A stretch of 64,000 bases of DNA from Thiomicrorhabdus arctica DSM 13458 (GTDB lineage Bacteria > Pseudomonadota > Gammaproteobacteria > Thiomicrospirales > Thiomicrospiraceae): NCBI RefSeq assembly GCF_000381085.1, contig NZ_KB905899.1, positions 186,001 through 250,000 of the forward strand, given 5' to 3'. This document shows positions 46,928 through 55,807 of this stretch, in pieces (positions within the stretch are counted from its first letter, which is position 1; each line of letters begins with the position of its first letter). Under the pieces are notes generated by a model. It made no database searches. It was not told the DNA's origin and saw only the letters and a program-made list of their open reading frames with translations. The position numbers and the translations under genes are program-made.

Positions 46928-49900
46928 AAGTGAGTTCATCTCCTTCTCGCGCCACCTTCGCGACCTTTTTTGTTAATCGGCCTGTATTTGCATGGGTCAT
47001 TGCACTGCTCATTATGTTGGCAGGCAGTATCTCATTATTTAGCCTGCCTATATCGCAATATCCAAGTATCGCACCACCCTCTATTTCCGTTATTGCAACC
47101 TATCCAGGCGCTTCTGCCAAAACCATTGAAGAGTCGGTTACGCAAGTCATCGAAAATAAGATGAAAGGATTAGATGGTCTTTTGTATATGAAGTCGGCAA
47201 GTGAATCGACGGGTACGGCAACCATTACTCTGACATTTAATAATGATATTGATCCAGATTATGCTCAGACGCAAGTACAAAATAAGTTACAGCTCGCGAC
47301 TGCGGCTCTACCTCCAGAAGTACAACGTCAAGGGATTCAGGTCAATAAGGCGGTTAGAAACTTCCTGATGGTGGTCGGCTTTATCTCTAAAGACAATAGC
47401 CAAACGGCGATTGATTTGGGGGACTATATTGCCACCAATATTGCGGATCCATTAAGTCGAGTCGATGGTGTGGGGGATATCACTTTGTTCTCTTCACAAT
47501 ATGCCATGCGTGTTTGGTTGGATCTGCCTAAATTAATTAAATACAATCTCACCTCGGTAGATGTGGTGAAAGCGCTACAAGCCAATAATGCTGTGGTGAC
47601 CGCGGGTCAATTAGGTGAAGTGCCCGCGGTAGCGGGACAGCCCATTAATGCGACGATTAATTTGCAGGGTCGTTTAAAAACGCCTGAAGAATTTGCTCAT
47701 ATTTTGATTCGTGCAGATGAGCAGGGGGCAGCAGTTCGAATCAGTGATGTTGCACGGGTTGAATTAGGTGCGGAAAGTTATACCAAAATGGCACGTTATA
47801 AAGGTGTACCGGTTGCGGGTTTAGCGGTCAAGTTATCCAGCGGTGCAAATGCTTTAGATACCCAAGAAAATGTGTTAGCTAAACTGGATGAACTTAAGGT
47901 TTTTTTCCCGCAGGGAATGGACTATGTCATAGCTTATGACAGCACGCCTTTTGTAAGAGCCTCGATTGAATCGGTCATTCAAACCTTGATTGAAGCGATT
48001 TTGTTAGTGTTTGTGGTGATGTTTATTTTTCTGGGTAATTTTAGGGCGACCTTAATTCCGACCATTGCCGTGCCTGTGGTGTTATTAGGGACTTTTGGTG
48101 TCTTATCACTGTTTGGTTATTCAATTAATACCTTGACCATGTTTGCGATGGTGTTGGCCATCGGTTTATTGGTGGATGATGCTATTGTTGTGGTCGAAAA
48201 CGTTGAAAGAGTGATGCATGAAGAGGGACTTTCCGCACCCGAAGCGACCCGCAAGTCCATGAACCAGATTTCCGGCGCGCTGATCGGGATTGGATTGGTA
48301 TTAAGCGCAGTGTTTTTACCGATGGCCTTTTTCCCCGGTTCTTCTGGCGTCATTTACCAACAATTCTCAGTGACCATCGTTTCAGCGATGGTGATCTCGG
48401 TACTGACGGCCTTTATCTTAACGCCAGCATTGTGTGCCACTATTTTAAAACCAGTGGATCATAATGCTGAATCAAAAGGTTTATATGGTTGGTTTAATCG
48501 CGGTTTTGGTCATATTACCAATGGTTACATAACGGGCGTAAAGAGCATGATTCGTTGGCGTTATGTTTTTATTGTGTTTTATTTGTTGTTGGTCGTTGTG
48601 GTGACATTTTTATACCTAAGAACCCCGTCAGGCTTTTTGCCGAATGAAGACCAAGGCATGATGATGAGTCAAGTGATGATGCCTGCTGGCGCGACTCAAG
48701 AACAAACGTTAGCCGTGGTCAAAAAGTTGGAAGACCATTTTCTGAATGATGAAGCAGAAAATATCGATGCCTTATTCACTATTTTAGGGTTTAACTTTTC
48801 GGGCACAGGTCAAAATACGGCCATGGCATTTATTAAACTTAAAGATTGGAGTGAGCGATCAAATCCAGATCAATCTGTTACTGCAATGAGTGCGAGAGCG
48901 ATGCAGAAGTTCAGCAAAATCAATGAAGCGAGGGTGTTCGCATTTGCACCACCACCGGTCATGGAGTTGGGGAATGCGGCTGGATTTGATCTCTTCTTAA
49001 AAGATAATGTCGGCATGGGACGTCAAAAGCTGATGGATGCACGTAATCAATTATTAGGTGCGGGGAATGCTCAACCAGGTTTGGTTGGCGTTCGTCCGAA
49101 TGGTCAGGAACCTGCACCTACATTACAGCTGCAGGTTGATCGTGAAAAAGCGGCTGCATTGGGTCTATCGTTAGCAGATTTAAATAAAGCACTTTCTGTG
49201 GCTTGGGGAAGTGCGTATGTTGATGACTTTGTCTATCAAGGCAAAGTAAAAAGAATATTCGTGCAGGCTGAAGCAGAAAGTCGAATGACACCAGAAGATC
49301 TTCGAAGTTGGTATGTGCGTAATGACCAAGGCAAGATGGTGTCAGTGAGTGCGTTTGCTACCTTAAGTTGGGGGCAAGCTTCGCCTAAACTTGAACGTTA
49401 CAATGGTCAGCCCGCAGTCGAAGTCATGGGGATGTGGACACCTGATGTCAGTTCAGGTCAAGCCATGGCGATGGTTGAGAACTTAGTGGATAAATTGCCT
49501 AAAGGAGTTTCAATTGATTGGACAGGTTTGTCCTATGAAGAGAAGCAGTCCGGAAAAATGGCGATGTATTTGTATGTATTGTCGATTCTAATCGTATTTT
49601 TGGTTTTGGCGGCATTGTATGAGAGTTGGTCTTTACCGATTTCGGTTATGTTAATGTTGCCCCTGGGTGTTTTAGGGACTTTAGTCGCTGCTATGCTCAC
49701 GGGTAAGCCAAGCGATATCTACTTTCAGGTTGGGTTATTGACGATTGTCGGTTTGGCGACTAAAAATGCTATCTTGATTGTCGAGTTTGCCAAAGCGCAA
49801 GTTGAACAGGGGGTTGAGTTAGTCGAAGCGACGGTTCATGCTGCAAAAATGCGTTTTCGTCCCATTATCATGACCTCGTTAGCCTTTGGTTTTGGCGTTT

Positions 49901-50088
49901 TACCCTTAGCGTTAAGTAACGGAGCGGGTTCTGGTGCACATAACGCGATTGGAACGGGAGTCATTGGCGGGATGATTTCCGCAACATTTCTAGGCGTGTT
50001 CTTTATCCCGTTATTTTATGTATTAGTTCAAAAGCGTTCAAAGAATAACAAAGCTGACGGACAAGCTTTAATAAAGGAAGTTGAATGA
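46924..50088 (+). CDS. RND efflux pump of the HAE-1/AcrB family
   Basis: 1054 residues with the full AcrB pattern: two six-helix bundles and two large periplasmic loops. FFVNRPVFAWVIALLIMLAG opens helix 1. The proton-relay Asp pair is in GLLVDDAIVVVENVER and the partner Lys is in GLATKNAILIVEFAK. It exports hydrophobic or amphipathic compounds using the proton gradient. The exact substrates are not predictable. It overlaps its neighbours by 4 bases on each side, so three proteins are co-translated. Confidence 0.95.
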   Translation: MKVSSSPSRATFATFFVNRPVFAWVIALLIMLAGSISLFSLPISQYPSIAPPSISVIATYPGASAKTIEESVTQVIENKMKGLDGLLYMKSASESTGTATITLTFNNDIDPDYAQTQVQNKLQLATAALPPEVQRQGIQVNKAVRNFLMVVGFISKDNSQTAIDLGDYIATNIADPLSRVDGVGDITLFSSQYAMRVWLDLPKLIKYNLTSVDVVKALQANNAVVTAGQLGEVPAVAGQPINATINLQGRLKTPEEFAHILIRADEQGAAVRISDVARVELGAESYTKMARYKGVPVAGLAVKLSSGANALDTQENVLAKLDELKVFFPQGMDYVIAYDSTPFVRASIESVIQTLIEAILLVFVVMFIFLGNFRATLIPTIAVPVVLLGTFGVLSLFGYSINTLTMFAMVLAIGLLVDDAIVVVENVERVMHEEGLSAPEATRKSMNQISGALIGIGLVLSAVFLPMAFFPGSSGVIYQQFSVTIVSAMVISVLTAFILTPALCATILKPVDHNAESKGLYGWFNRGFGHITNGYITGVKSMIRWRYVFIVFYLLLVVVVTFLYLRTPSGFLPNEDQGMMMSQVMMPAGATQEQTLAVVKKLEDHFLNDEAENIDALFTILGFNFSGTGQNTAMAFIKLKDWSERSNPDQSVTAMSARAMQKFSKINEARVFAFAPPPVMELGNAAGFDLFLKDNVGMGRQKLMDARNQLLGAGNAQPGLVGVRPNGQEPAPTLQLQVDREKAAALGLSLADLNKALSVAWGSAYVDDFVYQGKVKRIFVQAEAESRMTPEDLRSWYVRNDQGKMVSVSAFATLSWGQASPKLERYNGQPAVEVMGMWTPDVSSGQAMAMVENLVDKLPKGVSIDWTGLSYEEKQSGKMAMYLYVLSILIVFLVLAALYESWSLPISVMLMLPLGVLGTLVAAMLTGKPSDIYFQVGLLTIVGLATKNAILIVEFAKAQVEQGVELVEATVHAAKMRFRPIIMTSLAFGFGVLPLALSNGAGSGAHNAIGTGVIGGMISATFLGVFFIPLFYVLVQKRSKNNKADGQALIKEVE

Positions 50089-50312
50089 TTCATCACAGGT
50101 ACCAACATATTGTTTTTGCACTCGTTATGTCGTTCATGATGTCTTTTATTATGTCTTTTGTGATTACGTTTTTTAACTTAGGCTGGGTTGACGATTTTAT
50201 CACGCTCTGGCTTAAATCTTGGGTGTTTGCTTTTGCCGTGGCTTTTCCAATAATTATGGTAGTTGCACCTCTGGTTAAAAAAACCGTTTCGATACTGATT
50301 AAAACACCGTAG
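50085..50312 (+). CDS. DUF2798 small membrane protein in the efflux operon
   Basis: 75 residues with two membrane helices. HHRYQHIVFALVMSFMMSF and WVFAFAVAFPIIMVVAPLVK match DUF2798. Its start overlaps the pump stop by 4 bases. Small helical subunits such as AcrZ tune some RND pumps; a similar accessory role is possible but not known for this family. Confidence 0.8.
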   Translation: MIHHRYQHIVFALVMSFMMSFIMSFVITFFNLGWVDDFITLWLKSWVFAFAVAFPIIMVVAPLVKKTVSILIKTP

Positions 50313-50404
50313 TTGGCTTTAGCGCTGAAGGTTCGGTTATAATTCGTCCAAAATGAAAGTGTTGAAAACATTATTAAGTAACTTGTTATAAAAGGGAAAA
50401 CATC

Positions 50405-50722
50405 ATGTCTAAATTTGACAATGTCACAGTATTAAAAGAAGCGTCTGTCTATTTTGATGGCAAAGTCACCAGTCGAACAATTCTGTTTGCTGACGGTTCT
50501 AAGAAAACGTTAGGCATTATGATGCCGGGTGAGTATAAATTTGGCACTGAGTTAGCTGAAAACATGGAAATGCATTCTGGTGATGTCGAAGTGTTATTGC
50601 CCGGTGAAACCGAGTGGAAAGCGATTCCAAATGGCACAAGTTTTTATGTCCCCGCGAACTCTAAGTTTGATATTAACGTTAAGCACATTGCAGATTACTG
50701 CTGCTCATATCTTACGGAATAA
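50405..50722 (+). CDS. ppnP: Pyrimidine/purine nucleoside phosphorylase
   Basis: 105 residues, a cupin formerly DUF1255/Yai[35 protein letters not shown] and the C-terminal IADYCCSYL are diagnostic. It phosphorolyses several nucleosides to base and ribose-1-phosphate in the cytosol. GGG-rich Shine-Dalgarno (AAAGGGAAA) precedes the ATG. A strong terminator follows. Confidence 0.92.
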   Translation: MSKFDNVTVLKEASVYFDGKVTSRTILFADGSKKTLGIMMPGEYKFGTELAENMEMHSGDVEVLLPGETEWKAIPNGTSFYVPANSKFDINVKHIADYCCSYLTE

Positions 50723-50765
50723 CGTTTAACTAAGATGTTTGCGAGCATCATTTTGTAATGCATTT

Positions 50766-50801
50766 AACCCAATTGACCAGGCCTGGTCAATTGGGTTTTT
50801 T
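50766..50801 (+). terminator. ppnP terminator built on palindrome copy 9
   Basis: A perfect 32-bp palindrome, 16-base arms AACCCAATTGACCAGG and CCTGGTCAATTGGGTT, is followed by T. GACCAGGCCTGGTC (50775-50788) is at its exact centre. The remaining gap to 51052 shows nothing more. Confidence 0.92.
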
Positions 50802-51051
50802 AATGGATGTCATGCTGTCATAGTAGGCTGAAGTCCAAATAAAATTAGGTTTTTTCTTGCAAGGAAAGTAAAGACTTATTCAAAATCATGCCCTTTGTTG
50901 TCTCAACCGATCTTTGTGACAAAAGCTTCTTTAGAACACATTCGCCAAGTTGTTTCAATAAAAAAGCCCTAAAGTTAATCCCCATTGTTTGCTGCAGAGC
51001 AACGGTTCATAACCTGTACTTTTAGTTGGTTGATAAACGGCGGTTGTATTT

Positions 51052-51639
51052 TTATGGCTTTTTTGCAATGACCTGAATCACCGCGCCAGTACCCGTGTGA
51101 TGCGTACCTTCAACGACATCACGTTCAATTTCTTGAATAAGAGTAAACTGTAAGCCGTTAAGTTCTTCAGTTAATTGTACTGTATTCATGGTCATATCTG
51201 CCGTTGTGGGACCACCAGTCTTATAGTTTAATTGGTCTGGAGTATAGGCTTCTAACAACATGACACCATCCTGTTTAAGACTGGTAACGACTTTCTGATG
51301 TAAGGCTCGTCTGATATTAACCGGTAGGTGGCAAAAGATAGAGACGATTCCGTCCCATTTCGCTTCGCCCAGTTCGTAATCGGCTAAATCGGCATGAATG
51401 AATTCTATAGAAACCTGGTTTTCTTCTGCCCATTTGCGAGCTTTTTGGAGGCCTACTGCAGAACCATCAACAGCGGTCACGGAGTATCCTTGTTTCGCAA
51501 GAAAGACTGCATTTCGTCCTTCTCCTTCGGCTAAACAAAGAATCTTACCTTTGGGGAGAAGGTTAAAATTTTGTGTTAAAAATTCGTTAGGTTTTGTGCC
51601 ATAAATGTAATTTGGTGCACTGTATTTTTCATCCCACAT
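51052..51639 (-). CDS. Class I SAM-dependent methyltransferase, TehB-like
   Basis: 195 residues. MWDEKYSAPNYIYGTKPNEF is the common start of a TehB/thiopurine-like group. Motif I is ILCLAEGEGRNAVFLA and motif II ends SVTAVDGSA. An acidic post-I residue binds the SAM ribose. The substrate is unknown; homologues are linked to tellurite or thiol methylation without firm proof. It stands alone. Confidence 0.82.
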   Translation of the reverse strand: MWDEKYSAPNYIYGTKPNEFLTQNFNLLPKGKILCLAEGEGRNAVFLAKQGYSVTAVDGSAVGLQKARKWAEENQVSIEFIHADLADYELGEAKWDGIVSIFCHLPVNIRRALHQKVVTSLKQDGVMLLEAYTPDQLNYKTGGPTTADMTMNTVQLTEELNGLQFTLIQEIERDVVEGTHHTGTGAVIQVIAKKP

Positions 51640-52061
51640 TGGATCTCTCTCTTGGGTTATTATGATTAGTATAAGAGGGGTAGTCGTCTTAAAGACGCTT
51701 CAAATAACCATTATAAACAAAAGCGGGCAAAGAAAAACAGATCAGACAGCCAAGCTGACTAAAGATTAGAAAGAGAGATTGCTTTTAGAGAGTCTGAATT
51801 CAATATCTTTGTTTTGTTAAATAAAAACGGTCTGGAAAGCATTTGACTGAATAAACAGGATAGCCAGTAAGCGGCTTAAGCGACTCTTTCATCAAACCAT
51901 ACGCGCAATAGTAGCGAATCGTTTCAATGCCTACGTTAACTTGTTTTACGGTATTGTTAATAATTAAGTGGTTCGATGGTTATATACAAGCTTTTTACAT
52001 TGAGTGGAGAACGACTTTTGGTTATTACGATATAGTCATTCGGACAAAATGGAGTGGGTCA
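51640..52061. other. Intergenic region, no gene seen
   Basis: 422 bases, A+T-rich, no open frame or strong structure recognised. It follows the 3' end of the small membrane-protein pair and precedes the start of the minus-strand methyltransferase gene. Confidence 0.45.
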
Positions 52062-52352
52062 CTACCAAAAAGCCGCGGTGATGGCGATGAACAAATTTAA
52101 TACGGTAGATACAATGCCCATGGGCAGAAGCGAAAACCCTGGCGTACCTGTCGGCGTTTCAGGTTGTGCATACTTTCGATGCCATAAAGCCAAAATGGTG
52201 ACCATCGTGGCGCCGATCGCCATGATAAAAAACCAGTTACGAATTTCACTTGCAGATTCAAAAAATAAAACATACAAAGAAAATGGCCCTCCTACCCAAA
52301 AGAAAATAAGATATGCGGTACCAATTATTAATCCTATTAATTTACCCATCAT
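52062..52352 (-). CDS. Small membrane protein, 96 residues, divergent from the SulP gene
   Basis: Three hydrophobic helices (about 3-30, 37-56, 75-95) with a polar loop RKYAQPETPTGTPG. It starts 4 bases after the stop of the 48-residue gene below, with two successive ATG codons. No family recognised. The pair diverges from the SulP transporter. Confidence 0.6.
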   Translation of the reverse strand: MMGKLIGLIIGTAYLIFFWVGGPFSLYVLFFESASEIRNWFFIMAIGATMVTILALWHRKYAQPETPTGTPGFSLLPMGIVSTVLNLFIAITAAFW

Positions 52353-52356
52353 CGTT

Positions 52357-52503
52357 TCACTTTTCTTGTCGTTGCTTAAGTGGCTTGTTTTTATTTTTCA
52401 TACGTCGAGCTTTGGCTTTAAAGAAAAAGTGTACTGAAAAATGTAGCGCAATAAGAAGTATAAAGAAACCCATAGCAATCTCGCCAATATGATGAATCCA
52501 CAT
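52357..52503 (-). CDS. Tiny membrane protein, 48 residues, first gene of the pair
   Basis: One membrane helix (about 9-28, MGFFILLIALHFSVHFFF) preceded by MWIHHIGEI and followed by a strongly basic tail (KAKARRMKNKNKPLKQRQEK), so the tail should be cytoplasmic. AGGGA lies 9 bases before the ATG. It is immediately followed by the 96-residue gene, implying one transcript. The divergent gap to the SulP start is only 86 bases. Confidence 0.6.
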   Translation of the reverse strand: MWIHHIGEIAMGFFILLIALHFSVHFFFKAKARRMKNKNKPLKQRQEK

Positions 52504-52589
52504 AATTGATTCCCTATAAATCGTTGATTATCCGATAATTGTACTGCGTTTTTGGTAAAATTTGCAGCACTTTAAATCTAGGAGTTTCC

Positions 52590-54170
52590 ATGAGTCACCC
52601 AAGTCAGCCATTTCAGTGGCAAACCTATAAAAATGATACGCTGTCCGGCATTACGGTCGCTTTGGCATTGGTACCCGAAGCAGTGGCTTTTTCATTTGTC
52701 GCTGGGGTTCACCCGTTGGTCGGTCTGTATGCGGCAATTATCGTAGGTATGATCACAGCCATCTTTGGTGGGCGTCCAGGGATGATTACCGCTGCCGCCG
52801 GTTCTTTGGCGGTCGTTATGATGCACTTGGTGATGGAACATGGGGCTTCTTTTTTATTCTTAGCGGTCATTATGATGGGCGTTATGCAAATATTCATTGG
52901 ATTGATGAAGTGGGGGCGTTTTATCCGCATGGTGCCGAGTTCAGTTATGCTTGGTTTTGTGAACGGCCTGGCGTTGATTATCCTCGTGGCGCAGTTCACC
53001 CAGTTTAAGGATGTCAATGGTGCGTGGTTAACGGGCGATAGCCTGAATATCATGCTCATGATTATTGCGTCAACCTTAGCGATTATCTACCTCCTGCCTA
53101 AGATTACCAAAGCAGTGCCATCGGCGCTAGCAGCGATTGTACTGGTCTCTATTGCCGTTATTATGTTTGATATTAATGCGATTACCGTCGGAGATAAAGC
53201 CTCCGTTTCCGGCACTTTAGAGTCTTTGATTTACGGTGATGGTGTCGAGGGTGGTTTTCAAGGTTTGAGTTGGTTAACGACGTTACCTGAAGGCTTCTGG
53301 AGCTTAGAAACATTATGGATTGTTCTGCCTTATGCGGTGATTTTAACCATTATAGGCTCGGTTGAATCTTTATTGACCATGACCTTGATTGATGACATTA
53401 CCAATACACGTGGTAAAGGTAATAAAGAGTGTATCGCTTTAGGTGCGGCAAACTGTACCGCTGGTACGTTTGGTACGATGGGGGGCTGTGCGTTGATTGG
53501 TCAGTCAATGATTAACGTGAACTCTGGTGGAACAGGGCGTTGGTCAGGTATTTCAGCCGCTTTAGGGTTGATGGTCATTGTTTTAGTAGCCTCTTCTTGG
53601 ATTGAAATGGTGCCGATAGGGGCTTTGATTGGTTTGATGTTCTTTGTGGTTATCGCAACGTTTAACTGGTCTAGTTGGAATATCATGCGTGGCATGAGTA
53701 AGGCGGATGCATTTGTCATGGTGTTAGTCACTGTTCTTACCGTCATGTTTGATTTGGCGGTAGCTGTGATTGCCGGGGTCATTGTGGCCGCGTTGGTCTT
53801 TGCATGGGAGCATGCGCAACGTGTAATGTTGGAACAATCATTAGAAGTCATTAACGGTAAGACGGTTAAAACATATAAAGTGCAGGGGCCATTATTTTTC
53901 GCCTCTGCCAAAAACTTTATCGATATGTTTGATCCTAAAAATGATCCAGAATGTGTCCAAATCGATTTTATGCACTCGCGAGTATATGACCATACCGGGA
54001 TTGAAGCGATTGATTCATTAACCAAAAAATATCAAGAAGCGGGTAAAAAATTGGTGCTTAAACACTTGAGCCCAGAGTGTCAAATATTGTTACATGCGGC
54101 TAAAGACTTGGTGGAAGTCAATGTTTCGGAAGACCCACATTATCACGTATCGACGAGTGGTAGAAAGTAG
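52590..54170 (+). CDS. SulP-family anion transporter, possibly bicarbonate
   Basis: 526 residues from the ATG at 52590, which follows TAGGAG; an upstream in-frame start at 52539 lacks support. The transmembrane part has 11-14 hydrophobic helices, with GITVALALVPEAVAFSFVAG and AAAGSLAVVMMH as the SulP signature regions. A C-terminal STAS domain covers about 420-520 (VQIDFMHSRVYDHTGIEAID). SulP proteins carry sulfate, bicarbonate or other anions. In an autotroph with a periplasmic carbonic anhydrase, bicarbonate uptake is plausible, but the substrate is inferred. Confidence 0.9.
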   Translation: MSHPSQPFQWQTYKNDTLSGITVALALVPEAVAFSFVAGVHPLVGLYAAIIVGMITAIFGGRPGMITAAAGSLAVVMMHLVMEHGASFLFLAVIMMGVMQIFIGLMKWGRFIRMVPSSVMLGFVNGLALIILVAQFTQFKDVNGAWLTGDSLNIMLMIIASTLAIIYLLPKITKAVPSALAAIVLVSIAVIMFDINAITVGDKASVSGTLESLIYGDGVEGGFQGLSWLTTLPEGFWSLETLWIVLPYAVILTIIGSVESLLTMTLIDDITNTRGKGNKECIALGAANCTAGTFGTMGGCALIGQSMINVNSGGTGRWSGISAALGLMVIVLVASSWIEMVPIGALIGLMFFVVIATFNWSSWNIMRGMSKADAFVMVLVTVLTVMFDLAVAVIAGVIVAALVFAWEHAQRVMLEQSLEVINGKTVKTYKVQGPLFFASAKNFIDMFDPKNDPECVQIDFMHSRVYDHTGIEAIDSLTKKYQEAGKKLVLKHLSPECQILLHAAKDLVEVNVSEDPHYHVSTSGRK

Positions 54171-54196
54171 GACCTCTGTTACTCATGTTGATTTAT

Positions 54197-54220
54197 AAAA
54201 AGCGCCTTAGGGCGTTTTTT
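54197..54220 (+). terminator. Terminator of the SulP gene
   Basis: AAAAGCGCC and GGCGTTTTT form a stem with one G-T pair around TTAG, followed by T. Confidence 0.8.
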
Positions 54221-54479
54221 TTATGTCAGGCAATGAATTCTTGTATTGCGACGAGTAGAGCGAATGGGCAAAACACATTGGTACATTGTTTGTTTTAGGC
54301 TTTAATTTTAAGTGAGAGATCACGCGAGAACCGATGCAAAAGATGTTTGAAATCGAATTTTGTAATGACAGTCGGTTTGGCTTGTTTGTGAAAGCCACTC
54401 ACCTCCTCTTCTAAAGAGAGTCTTATCTTATGCAGGTAGAATTATCTATTTACACGGATTTTTTGTATAGTATCCAATA

Positions 54480-54495
54480 GACAACGTACGTTGTC
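54480..54495. promoter_or_regulatory. 16-bp palindrome upstream of the PilZ-like gene
   Basis: GACAACGTACGTTGTC is a perfect palindrome 37 bases before the GTG start at 54533. It is a likely repressor or activator site. Further up, TAAA (54412-54415) and GCAGGTAG (54432-54439) resemble the sigma-28 pattern but with a 16-base spacer. The rest of 54221-54479 shows nothing clear. Confidence 0.5.
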
Positions 54496-54532
54496 GATCA
54501 TGATGATTTCCTATTCATTACGGAGTTATGGA

Positions 54533-55453
54533 GTGCACAAAGAGCAAAGAGAATTTTTTAGATTTGATGTTTCGCTCCCCGTCTATTTTGAGCCAATGGG
54601 GTCTTCGGGTGCCTGTTTACAGGTGGATAAAACCCAATTAATCGAACCCCGTGAAGCAGAGCGTTTGGATGCAGCAAATAGTCAATTAGAGTCTCTCTTT
54701 GAGGATGAGGTTCATCTTCAAAATGGGGGGGTGCAACTGTTTGATGAGTTTAACCAGAAATTGGCATTTATGGCTTGGTTGGTAGAATCTATTGTTGAAG
54801 GTAAAAATCCAACCGCGCATCCAGAATTTCAGCAAAAAAAACATGAGCAAGCCCAATACAAACGCCCAGAAGGTAAAGGGTCATCGAAAATGATTCCGTT
54901 GCTACAAGCATTTTATCTTAGTATTGATAATGCAATTTTAGAATGTGTAGAGGTGGTTGATAAAAGTATCAGTGGCCAGGTCTTTATGTTTCACATGCCC
55001 ATAGGCTCTCTTTTCAGCAGTCAGGATTATATTGCGAATTTGGAGGTCATCGCCAAACAAGGAAACTGGCTGGCGAGTGTGATTGAAAAGCTTATTTTTA
55101 AATTTAATTATTACGAAACGCTTTTAAATAAACTTAAGCGAGCCTATCAAAACTTATCTGAATATGAGAAATGGCCAGTTGAACGCATCAATTTAGCCGC
55201 GGGTGGATTCTCACTCATGATGAAGGAAGACTATCAGGTAGGGGAAACGCTCTGTGCTTTATTTCTAATGGACGAGCAGTTTGTATTTTCCCAAGCAGAG
55301 TGTGTTTTTGTGGAAAATAATAGGACTGGCAACACACCTGTCAGAGATGGCAAGCGGACGGCATTTAAGTTCACGTGCATCGCCGCCGAAGATGAAGCAC
55401 ACATTGTGCGTTATTTAATGAGTAAAGAGTTAGAGTTAAGATCCCTTGAGTAA
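54533..55453 (+). CDS. PilZ-like domain protein
   Basis: About 306 residues from the GTG at 54533, which follows GGAG by 7 bases. The N-terminal REFFRFDVSLPVYFEP resembles the RxxxR-containing strand of PilZ-type domains. A helical middle (about 50-210) separates it from a C-terminal PilZ-like barrel, with ERINLAAGGFSLMM where canonical PilZ has [D/N]xSxxG. The Ser is replaced by Ala, so c-di-GMP binding may be weak or lost. Similar proteins occur in motility and surface regulation. The BFD-like gene follows after 14 bases. Confidence 0.6.
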   Translation: MHKEQREFFRFDVSLPVYFEPMGSSGACLQVDKTQLIEPREAERLDAANSQLESLFEDEVHLQNGGVQLFDEFNQKLAFMAWLVESIVEGKNPTAHPEFQQKKHEQAQYKRPEGKGSSKMIPLLQAFYLSIDNAILECVEVVDKSISGQVFMFHMPIGSLFSSQDYIANLEVIAKQGNWLASVIEKLIFKFNYYETLLNKLKRAYQNLSEYEKWPVERINLAAGGFSLMMKEDYQVGETLCALFLMDEQFVFSQAECVFVENNRTGNTPVRDGKRTAFKFTCIAAEDEAHIVRYLMSKELELRSLE

Positions 55454-55467
55454 GGTGAGAAAGAGTC

Positions 55468-55704
55468 ATGTCAACTCATAAAAAGCGTCAAGGGCAGTAT
55501 AATGCCATCCCCCTTAAGCAAGATAGGCAACAAATCTGTGTTTGTTATGATGTTTATTCCGACGAAATTATAGAGGCCATCCAAAAGGGTGCTGACAGTG
55601 TCGAGAAGGTCAGTGATCTCACTTATTCTTGTCAGGGGTGCGGCAGTTGCCGTTTTAAAATAGAGGGCTTACTGCAAGGCATCGTTTGCGTAAGCCGTGA
55701 GTAA
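55468..55704 (+). CDS. BFD-like [2Fe-2S]-binding protein
   Basis: 78 residues. ICVCYDVYSDEIIEAIQKGA and CQGCGSCRFKIEGLL give the C-x-C...C-x-x-C cysteine set of the BFD-like [2Fe-2S] domain. The closest functional model is bacterioferritin-associated ferredoxin, which reduces stored iron, but no bacterioferritin gene is nearby. The N-terminal KKRQGQYNAIPLKQDRQQ is a short basic extension. It likely shares a transcript with the PilZ-like gene and precedes the manganese transporter on the opposite strand. Confidence 0.82.
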   Translation: MSTHKKRQGQYNAIPLKQDRQQICVCYDVYSDEIIEAIQKGADSVEKVSDLTYSCQGCGSCRFKIEGLLQGIVCVSRE

Positions 55705-55758
55705 ACTCGAGTGATTTAAACGATATCAATTTATGTGGTTTACGGAATCTTATGTCGA

Positions 55759-55790
55759 TTTAATAATGACCAGGCCTGGTCATTATTAAA
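55759..55790. terminator. Bidirectional terminator built on palindrome copy 10
   Basis: A perfect 32-bp palindrome, arms TTTAATAATGACCAGG and CCTGGTCATTATTAAA, lies between convergent genes. GACCAGGCCTGGTC (55768-55781) is at its exact centre. Its outer arms are unrelated to those of the ppnP terminator. Confidence 0.85.
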
Positions 55791-55807
55791 TTCAAGTGAC
55801 TAGCTGT

